Origin: Seminavis robusta
Taxonomy: Eukaryota > Bacillariophyta > Bacillariophyceae > Naviculales > Naviculaceae
Reading direction: 5' to 3'
NCBI GenBank assembly: GCA_903772945.1
Contig: CAICTM010001532.1
Location: forward strand, 1-27,530
Length of the DNA: 27,530 nucleotides
In this document: positions 20,701 through 27,530 of the stretch, piece by piece
How the letters are laid out: each line of letters starts with the position of its first letter
How positions within the stretch are numbered: the first letter of the stretch is position 1
The notes under the pieces: generated by a model
What the model saw: the letters and a program-made list of their open reading frames with translations, nothing else
What the model was told of the DNA's origin: nothing
Databases searched by the model: none
Position numbers and translations under genes: made by a program

Positions 20701-22554
20701 ATGGCGCACATCCCTCTTGTTTCCTTGCGACCGGCGTCGAGCACGGATGCCTGGTTCATCTTGAACTTGTTGAGTGCGGTGCCCTTTTTGTCAAGGTACG
20801 TTTGTCTCCACGTTAGCATGAAGCTAAATCTTGCACGCGCCCTTACCATTTTTGTGCCTGTACGCAGTCTGTCATATGCGTCGACCATGGAGGTGCTCGA
20901 GACTTGTAGGGTGGACGCGTACTGCGTAAACGATGTTGTTGTCCCCACTACCAGAAGAAGGCAACTGCTGTGTGTAGTTTGGGAGGGAACTTGCGCCGAA
21001 CGACCGAGGCATACGACGACAAGCCAAGCCAGAGGATCTTCCGTCCTGCCGCCTATCGGAGAATCGGACGTTAACGATGGTCTAGTAGGTGCTGTTTGGT
21101 ATGCGGGGGATTGGACAGGACCAATTGCACTCCAGCCAGAAAGAAGGCTCAGCGGCGAGAGCGATCTTAGCCCAACACACGACGTCGTTGCAATCTCAGC
21201 CGAAGGTGTCAAGGTAATTACGATTGAGATCAGCCACCTGCATCCCATTCTGAAGAGCGGGTCACCGCTGTACAGGAAATACCTTGACCGACGAACGCAA
21301 CAAGAACGGGCGCAGAGCCTTGAAATGACGGAAGGCGATCACATGAGTGCTACCGAACAATTGCTAGGGGAAGCGCTGCGCAATCTAAACATTTTGGAGC
21401 TTTTGAATTGCAATTCTGCTCTGAGGAAACTCAGCGCTGTGCAAAAGAGACACCTCGAAAGTCTTGCGGAGGGACCAGTCAGCTTTCTCCCAGGCGAGCG
21501 CATATGGCGATCAGGGGCTCCGGTGGATAAGGCTTTTATCATAGTGTCGGGCACAGCCTCGTTCGTCCCAAGGCGGCGAAACGCTGGATCTGCCAATGTC
21601 CCAAATACGAGTCATTCCAAGTATCGGCCAGAGGAATCCAAAGCGAATTGCAGCATTGGAGAAGAAATGCGACAAGATGCTTTGAAGGCCATCGAAGAGC
21701 TGGTACGTTAACATGATCTTGATCCCACGAAGTCCCCCCCCCGCGCAAACTCACACGGACTTTCTTTGCTTCAAAAGGGTACCAACAACACAAGTGACAA
21801 GCACGACGAAGAATCAACTGACTGCACAGAAGACAGCCGTAAGTATGATAATGTACTGCAGTTTGATTCCATTTTCAGTCAAGGTCGTGGCGGAGATTCC
21901 GTGTCATCGCACGCCGAGGGCGACGACTTTGGGAAGCTCAGTCGGGATCTACAAAAACAGGCAGAAAATATGATCAGAGGCCACGGCGCATCATCCAATT
22001 CCATTGATTCATCTGTGGATACCGGTGCCTCTGAACAATTCGAGGTTGAAAGTGGCGGCGAGGACGCGTACGGGTACAATGATGACGGCGAACAAAGGGG
22101 CCGACGAACACACCTCGTCAGACGGCGATCGTCGAAGGCACGATTTGCCAACAAGGTCTTGGGTCGGTTATATAGCCGCAGAGCATTTACTCACGGTCTC
22201 ATCTTCAGTCGGGGTCACTTCCTCGGAGATGTGTCGAAAATGGTCGCGGGCGTCCTGTCTTCAGACGTATCGTCTGAATTGGGCGACGATTCCAGTCCAT
22301 CGTATGGATTTGGTGAAATGTCTGAAAGTGGCGAGCACGGAAGACGGACTTCACAAACGAAGGAAATATCACTGAGTGTGGCGGAGATGGTAATTCACGA
22401 ATCAGGCAACCACAACATCATGCACAGCTCCACTTTGACAGCCGGCAAAGACGGCTGTGTCGTTTTGGTGTTCCCGAAAGCAAGTTTTGGGCCATTCTTG
22501 GACGAGTATCCTGGCTTGTTACTCAGTTTGCTGGGGACACAAGTTGTTGTGTAG
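17787..22554 (+). CDS. Metallo-beta-lactamase-fold protein with two cyclic-nucleotide-binding-like domains, six exons
   Basis: Exons are 17787-18413, 18550-19174, 19265-20097, 20182-20795, 20868-21702 and 21778-22554, giving 1436 codons. Introns are 136, 90, 84, 72 and 75 bp, all GT-AG. Residues 1-200 are a Lys/Ser/Asn-rich disordered region. Residues about 210-410 hold FGIPPETIKDSM, AYFNFFVYKKRCTLVVDS and an acidic linker. The metallo-beta-lactamase domain has VTVLGNSHG, the zinc motif THCHADHDAG (His585-His590), VFTGDHF, LLLHEAG and a late His in YVVHTSALP, so metal ligands look complete. A degenerate cyclic-nucleotide-binding-like domain starts near 887 (WFILNLLSAVPFLS). A second, from about 1074 (NILELLNCNSALRKLS, FLPGERIWRSGAPVDKAFII), resumes near 1326 (FLGDVSKMVAG) and ends LVFPKASFGPFLDEYPG. 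It is probably a hydrolase controlled by cyclic nucleotides or by a relic of such binding; the substrate is unknown. Start context is the weakest point. Confidence 0.85.
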
Positions 22555-22764
22555 GATAATGATTTATCCAAGATTTCGATAGACACTGTGCCATACCCTT
22601 TTGTTCAAACGTTTTGGGGAACGACTACGTAGTAGCATGTTGGCGCTATTAAGAAAAGTGCATTTAAACTAACAGAAAGCTGCCCTCCCACCGCATAAAA
22701 CCGTATATGGCCTGAAAGACTACCGAAGCGACAAACAACAATAGGGCGCAACAGTTGCTCTTTT
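22555..22764. other. 3' flank of the metallo-beta-lactamase gene
   Basis: No gene is seen. It should hold the polyadenylation region of the preceding gene; no certain signal is identified. Confidence 0.4.
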
Positions 22765-22933
22765 ATGGGTGCCAATTTTCAAAGGAAGATGAAATACGAC
22801 GAAGAAAGAGAGACCGAAGAAGGCCCCCGTGGAACAGATTGAAGATGCATCGGAGGATGTCAAAGAAGCGAAGCGGCTCATGTAGGCAAAGGAAATCCTG
22901 TTGGCGAATGATTCAATCTTCAGAAGCGATTGA
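22765..22933 (+). pseudogene. Short gene remnant, unidentified
   Basis: An ATG at 22765 opens MGANFQRKMKYDEERETEE. The frame then shifts at the GGCCCCC run (22822-22828) to read APVEQIEDASEDVKEAKRLM, followed by a TAG (22883-22885) and AKEILLANDSIFRSD before a TGA (22931-22933). The charged, helix-like composition and the continuity of sense across the C-run frameshift suggest a decayed small protein with Gly at position 2. No family is recognised, and the call rests on sequence character alone. Confidence 0.35.
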
Positions 22934-23231
22934 ACCTGGCTGAAACGGTCAAACCAAGCATGGTACTACCGGTACATTGGACATATTCTTAGCTCACATC
23001 TTTTATGCTCCTGTCTGGGTACGAAACCAATGCTAACATCCGACACCTTGAAGTTAATACATGAGTAACGATGCAAAGAGGAGAATTTCACCACATATAC
23101 TCTGTGCCAGCTTGTAGACCAAACCCACACAGGCAGCATCATAGTCCAAACAGCGTTCCAACCCAGGCAGCCAACAAGCTGATGACGCGTCCCGAGAGCT
23201 AACTTAAAGAGCACCGATGATGTATGTTTGA
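22934..23231. other. Spacer
   Basis: No supported gene. Bases 22961-22976 contain TACCGGTAC, one of the recurring spacer palindromes. The downstream end is the 3' flank of the minus-strand gene that ends at 23232. Confidence 0.4.
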
Positions 23232-24295
23232 CTATCTTATTCGCTTGATCTCCTTCTTTCCCAAATCATACAGATCCGCTACAACCAACTTGACTCTCGA
23301 TTCGTCCACAATGTCCACTTTTTGGTGGGCAAATTCCTTGTCAAGTTCCTTTTGGTATAAGCCAACATACTGCATATCGGTATCTTTGACCACTACTGGG
23401 AGTGCAATGGAATCCAAAGTGTCTTTCAAAAGTTGTTGCTGCTGTTGGATTTCCTCTTTGGACCATTCAGCGCCGCTCACTTTCTCTGTATGATACTGCT
23501 CTGGATCCTTTTGTTGCTTAAGCATCTCATACAAGTCCAAATCAGTCAAGCCAAAATCCTTTTCTTCCTCTAGTGTACTAGACGTAAAGAAGTTGGTAGT
23601 TCGAGGGGTGGAAAAGCCCTCAATGTTGTCCACTAGCCTCATGTCGTCGCGTCTCCGTTGAGCCGCCTCAAACCTGTGCAATTTCTCCGATTCTTCTCCC
23701 TTTTCTTGCTCTAGTTCTTTGAGAATCCGGGGCGACGTCAGTTCCTACGAGGCAGAAGCAGAAGAGGATATCAGGCAAAGAGGATGATCGTTGAGAATGC
23801 AAGTATTAATAGTATCAAACCAATACAGTCTGTGGAAGAGCTTACCTTGTTGACCTTCTTCTCGAGTGGTCCAGCATCCTGCAGGAACTTGAGCAAATCA
23901 GGGGCGAGTTCTTGTTGCTCCTGTGTCTGTGCATTGGTCTTGTTGCCACTTTGGTGAACCAAAAACTGCTCTTGTGCGGCATCTCTTGGATCTGAAATTT
24001 GGCCTCGCAAGAAACCTGTATTGATGTCAGGGCGAGGAGGAGGAGGTGGTGGTCTTGTCGCCGTTGCGGGATCCTTGGGTTGTGGCGCTTGTTGAGGCTT
24101 TGAAAACTCTATGGCTTCCCGTTGTTGGCGTTCTTGGAGTGCCTTTTCGGCGTCCTCAATGACAGCAGGAGCATCGGCCGAGGCACGACCGAGAGGCGGA
24201 GGTCTGGGAGGAGCAGCAGCGGCAGCCTTCCCCGCTTCTTTTCCAGCGGCTCGTTGAATCTGTTGCGCGGCATGTCGAGAGGCTGAATTACCCAT
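23232..24295 (-). CDS. Protein of unknown function with N-myristoylation-type start, two exons
   Basis: Exons (minus strand) are 24295-23846 and 23744-23232, joined across a 101-bp phase-0 intron (AAG|GTAAGC...TAG|GAA); the product is 320 residues. I do not recognise the family. The ATG at 24295 gives MGNSASRH, a Gly2/Ser6 pattern fitting N-myristoylation, so membrane attachment is plausible. A low-complexity Ala/Pro region follows (PPRPPPLGRA, RPPPPPPRP), then conserved-looking segments GFLRGQISDPRDAAQEQFL, PDLLKFLQDAGPLEKKVNKE, LHRFEAAQRRRDDMRLVDNI and GLTDLDLYEMLKQQKDPEQY. The C-terminal half is rich in charged residues and Gln with helical, possibly coiled-coil, character (EEIQQQQQLLKDTLDSIALP), ending in KLVVADLYDLGKKEIKRIR. 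A TTG four codons upstream also opens the frame but is not preferred. Confidence 0.75.
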
Positions 24296-24597
24296 GGCGA
24301 TGATCAACTAGAGCCAGAAAGAAAAGCAGATCGTGGTCTTTTGGTACTAGTACAATGGGTAGAGGAGCGGTTGTGTTGTTCGACGCCATGGTGACGTTTG
24401 AAGACCACAAGAATTCATACCGGTATGCCCCCTGGGTCGTCTCCGTTTCCAGTACTAGTTTAACTTGTCTACTAATACAGGATAATGGTGAATAGAATCG
24501 AATGAATCATGTGGCTTATATTTAGGGTTTAGGTTTTGCAATTTTGAAGTCAACGTGGTTTATGTGAGGTTGTAAAAGTTTTGTGTGATAGTATGTG
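24296..24597. other. Spacer with perfect 12-bp palindrome
   Basis: This is the promoter side of the myristoylation-type gene and the 3' side of the degraded ORF. CATACCGGTATG at 24416-24427 is perfectly self-complementary and centred on ACCGGT. The stretch after 24500 is T-rich. No gene is seen. Confidence 0.5.
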
Positions 24598-26001
24598 TTA
24601 AGTGGAGGGTTGGCTCGCTTCCGCTGGGAGCTTGGTGTCTTCTTTTTCCTCTGCTTCCCGCTCTTCGTCGGAACTGGGGTATTCGGTAATAGGATCGTGA
24701 GGAAGTTCGGCAGCTTTCTTCATACCTTGTGGAGTGTCATATTCTGACTATTCGCAGGGATACTTTGGCCGACGTGGTTCGTGGAACAGGTGGGACGGGA
24801 GATGACGTATTTGGTTGCATTGGAACTGGGAATGGTTTGCGAATAATATTGGGAGGTCCAGTATTGAGGATTTGAAAGTGAGGGCACGGGGGATTTATAC
24901 GGGAAGCTACAGTAGGAGACTTACCACCGTTCTCCTGCTGGTGCTTTTCGAGAAGAGTTCCCAAGAAGGCTCAAAGTTCATGCCGGGGGTAGTGCAAAAC
25001 CATGGGAAGGGCCAGTGTGGCAGCTGAAGGCGAACTGGTGGAGTAGAGTGGGGGCAGGGATGGTGTGCGTGCGAGTGGCATGTAATAATGGTTGCGACGG
25101 GCACCAGTGATGGCCCTGCATGCGACCGAGTCCGATGCATCCAAGGTTGTTTCGGTGAAATCAACGGCCGGACGTAAGACGTGAAGCCGGGAGTTGACCA
25201 CGAGGCCAAATAGAGTACACATGGCCCTTGTCGTCCTTGAGGAATTCGGATACAGTGCGTTATTCGCCTTGATCGATCAAGAATCCGTCACAAGGTGAGT
25301 CATGATGTCGGAGTGGGTGATCAGCTCACTCCAGGTGTATGGACCTTGTACCACTTGTCCTGTTCGTCGAGAACTAGTAGGGTTCACCTTCTTTGCCGGG
25401 TCGTACACGTATTGCATGTAGGCCGGTTTAAAGGTTTCATTGAACACCTTCAAGGCCATTTCTGGGGTTGGGATCTGGGGCAAAAACGTTCACCAGTTTG
25501 TTCCGTCAACTTCACCTCTGGGCACATGATAACAAAGCCTCTTTGGTCATAAGAGTACCGTTGTGGCCTCGTACATAAGGAGCTTTTCCCCATCAGAAGA
25601 AGCGGGGTCCACCAATTTGAATACCCACTCGATCATGTGCTTGTCAGCGAGGGCTTGAATAAAGGCCATCATGTCTTTGGTTTAACGCCGTTGACGGGGT
25701 GGTCTTTGCGTCGGTTGTACATACACCCAGTAGCTTTCTTTTCAACAAAGCCTGTGAACTTGAGGAACATTCCGGGGAAGGGGGATTCTTCGTCTTCCTT
25801 GAGGTTGCTGGAATTACAGCGTGGAACTCCCAGGAGTTGAAAGGACCTCTTGCTTTGTTGCCGCCGCCTTTTTCTTCTTGCTGTTGATACCCGCGGAAGT
25901 AGGGTTCGATTGCGACGACGTGTGTTGATGTCGGGTGTTTGGGAAGACATGGTGAAGGAGTTCTGAAACTTGAAGTCCGAAAGAGGAAGGTGAGTGGCCA
26001 T
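24598..26001 (-). pseudogene. Heavily degraded protein-coding gene of unknown family
   Basis: Coding-like sequence runs from 26001 down to a TAA at 24598-24600 but changes frame many times and carries in-frame stops. Readable pieces are MSSQTPDINT (from 25950), GPFNSWEFHAVIPATSRKTK, PGMFLKFTGFVEKKATGCMY, MAFIQALADKHMIEWVFKLV, IPTPEMALKVFNETFKPAYM, FGLVVNSRLHVLRPAVDFTE, PHFQILNTGPPNIIRKPFPV and, at the end, YDTPQGMKKAAELPHDPITE with an acidic tail. In order these would make a protein of roughly 450 residues with a Lys-rich N-terminal region, an alpha/beta-looking core and a Pro-rich then acidic C-terminus. No catalytic motif is seen and no family can be named. At least six frame changes or stops exclude a simple intron model. 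It may be a dead member of a dispersed repeat family or of an integrated element; this is inference. Confidence 0.55.
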
Positions 26002-26959
26002 GTTGAAAGGCAAACATTGCAAACAGAGAAGGTAAAATAGAAAGTACTTACGTGGCAGGAGAGATGGCTGATGGGTTGGCTGTTAGGTAGGATGAGGATG
26101 TTTGAGGTTTTGCTGAATGATTTTGTGACTGTTTCAAGATGATCGATGCGATAGGAATGGTTGCATATATACATTTTCAATGCAAAGAAAGTATATATGA
26201 AAGCGGGGATGTCTTCGCCTGAGTGTATTCGCTGATACGATTGAGCGGAATGTGTAGCCTGGCTTGTAATCCTATAGTGAAACAGTACACTTGTATCGAA
26301 AGGGGGAAGGGGCGTTGCCAGCGGAAGTCGTGCACGATACCTTCGCTAGAATCGAAGTTTTCGTGGAAAGATTCATTGAATTATTTAAGGGACGTACCGT
26401 AGACACATGAAGAACACACGTGTGATTGGAGTTTGTGTGAAATCCCCCAATTGCTGCGGCAGGGATTTAGGGTATTTGAAACGGTGCATATAATGATATT
26501 TTATCTTACCCACCAGATGACTAGAGCGGGCCCTCACGATTTTTGATTTTCGGGGTATATGTCATCTAAGTGAAAATCACAGCGAGATGGGAGCGGGGCG
26601 CGGATGTAAATGAAAGACGTGGGATTTACTTAACGATCAACATGACAGATTAGGAAACGTGGTGCGACTGGTTTCGCTGAAATGAATAAAAGATTTGTCA
26701 CGCTGTTTTCACTGTGTGGTTGGTGTAGATAGCGTGATTGCCTACCAGTGAAGTCAGCTGTTCTATCGTGAAAATTGGATCGGAGTATAGATAATAGAGT
26801 ACGATTTTGCTTCGATTCTACACGATGCATACAGCGAAAGAGTGTCTGTTCGAAGAACTGTGGAAGATAGGCTTCGTTCTCACAAAATCCTAATGGCAGG
26901 ATGTGTTCTCTACATGCAGTGCTTCGTGGGGCTTTCTTTTCTTCTTGGTGGCAGCTTCA
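26002..26959. other. Non-coding stretch
   Basis: No supported gene. Two TATATA-like clusters at 26165-26198 lie upstream of the minus-strand degraded ORF and could be promoter remnants. The remainder has only short chance frames. Confidence 0.45.
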
Positions 26960-27530
26960 TGTCCATGTCCAACTTTGAGCCTTTTGAAATTATCGGCACA
27001 TGTCAAGACCGTGGAGTGCGTTCAGGCTAACATCAACCGTCGGTATGACAATCTGATGATGATGGATCCATGGACCAAGACGTTTACGCCCTATGTCTGC
27101 TCGGTATGCGATGAAACCATCATGCATGAAAACAATGTGGAATGGTTGTTCTTCGATCAGTTAAAGAAGGTTCAAGAACATCTACGTTGGGACAAAGTCT
27201 TCCAAGATCATACCGGAGTACCGTTGTGAAGCTGTTGAAGACTGTTACCGCTTTAGGGATCCACCTGCGAGGGTTCTGAAGGGATGTCGAAGATGGCTTG
27301 GTGAACTGGCGCTTTCACCACGTGGAGTTTACGGGAAAAGGCGCAACGGTCGGAAATGGGCATATCCTGTTGCAAAGGATGTCACGGGAAACTGAAGAAG
27401 GAGAACCTGAAACGCCACTATTGCTATTGTCAACAGCAACTTTGTTGGATTTGCACCTGATATTCTCAAGGAATTAACAGAATCGAGATAGCCTTTATTA
27501 CGACAGTGAAATCTTACGGGTACTGTTTTT
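26960..27530 (+). pseudogene. Degraded mobile-element fragment, possibly Helitron-like N-terminal region, cut by the window edge
   Basis: Three frames give coding-like pieces. The first is CVQANINRRYDNLMMMDPWT followed by PYVCSVCDETIM and NVEWLFFDQLKKVQEHLRW. The second is CYRFRDPPARVLKGCRRWLG then ELALSPRGVYGKRRNGRKWA, ending at a TGA. The third is ATIAIVNSNFVGFAPDILKE, which after one more shift reads EIAFITTVKSYGYCF up to the end of the window. The CxxC unit and the closing L-[ST]-x-x-E-x-A-x-I-x-x-V pattern resemble the region ahead of the helitron-like helicase domain in Helitron transposons. No Rep or helicase motif lies within the window, so the assignment is tentative. Multiple frameshifts show that it is dead. 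Confidence 0.42.

Noticed and set aside
20796..20867. Coding reading of this 72-base segment
   Set aside because: It is open in frame, but it has GTACGT...TACGCAG splice ends and its removal joins VPFLS to SLSY as expected for a cNMP-like domain; treated as an intron.
24598..26001. Viral origin of the degraded ORF
   Set aside because: The order of lysine-rich, core and acidic parts made this tempting, but no diagnostic motif is visible, so origin is left open.
1..27530. tRNA, rRNA, CRISPR arrays, bacterial operons or terminators
   Set aside because: Looked for T-loop-like GGTTCRANNCC blocks, regular spaced repeats and hairpin-T tracts; none formed a convincing structure by eye. A covariance-model scan would be decisive.

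Overview
The window looks like nuclear DNA of a diatom, probably a raphid pennate. The evidence is short GT-AG introns (about 65-310 bp), two genes whose N-termini pair a signal peptide with the A|F cleavage motif of secondary-plastid import, a Ty1/copia fragment, a multi-intron leucine-rich-repeat (LRR) membrane protein, an RNI-type LRR protein, and lineage-specific genes in several states of decay. Nothing bacterial (operons, Shine-Dalgarno sites) is seen, and the species cannot be fixed from sequence alone.

Layout. 1-1780: 5'-truncated copia reverse transcriptase/RNase H. 2097-4690 (+): LRR transmembrane protein, six exons. 4891-6333 (+): RNI-like LRR protein, meeting tail to tail a frameshifted TauE/SafE-like pseudogene (6323-6770, -). 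7209-9598 (-): plastid-targeted fusion of a parvulin-type PPIase with a MiaB-type tRNA methylthiotransferase, divergent from 10031-11127 (+), Mg-protoporphyrin IX methyltransferase. 11243-12816 (-): protein-kinase-like pseudogene in four frames. 13896-14489 (-): acidic/basic unknown protein, divergent from 14982-16241 (+), a membrane-anchored short-chain dehydrogenase. 17787-22554 (+): six-exon protein of 1436 residues with a metallo-beta-lactamase domain and two cyclic-nucleotide-binding-like domains. 22765-22933: short gene remnant. 23232-24295 (-): two-exon protein with an N-myristoylation-type start. 24598-26001 (-): heavily degraded unknown ORF. About 26960-27530 (+): degraded, possibly Helitron-like fragment running off the window.

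Functional links. The clearest is the head-to-head pair of plastid genes, one for chlorophyll synthesis and one for tRNA modification, sharing a spacer of about 430 bp. The rest reads as single genes separated by decaying mobile or accessory sequence. The most unusual architectures are the parvulin-MiaB fusion and the metallo-beta-lactamase protein whose second cyclic-nucleotide-binding domain is split by a long disordered insert. Exon joins were derived by hand from splice sites, phase and homology of the joined reading; they give uninterrupted frames but have no transcript support here.
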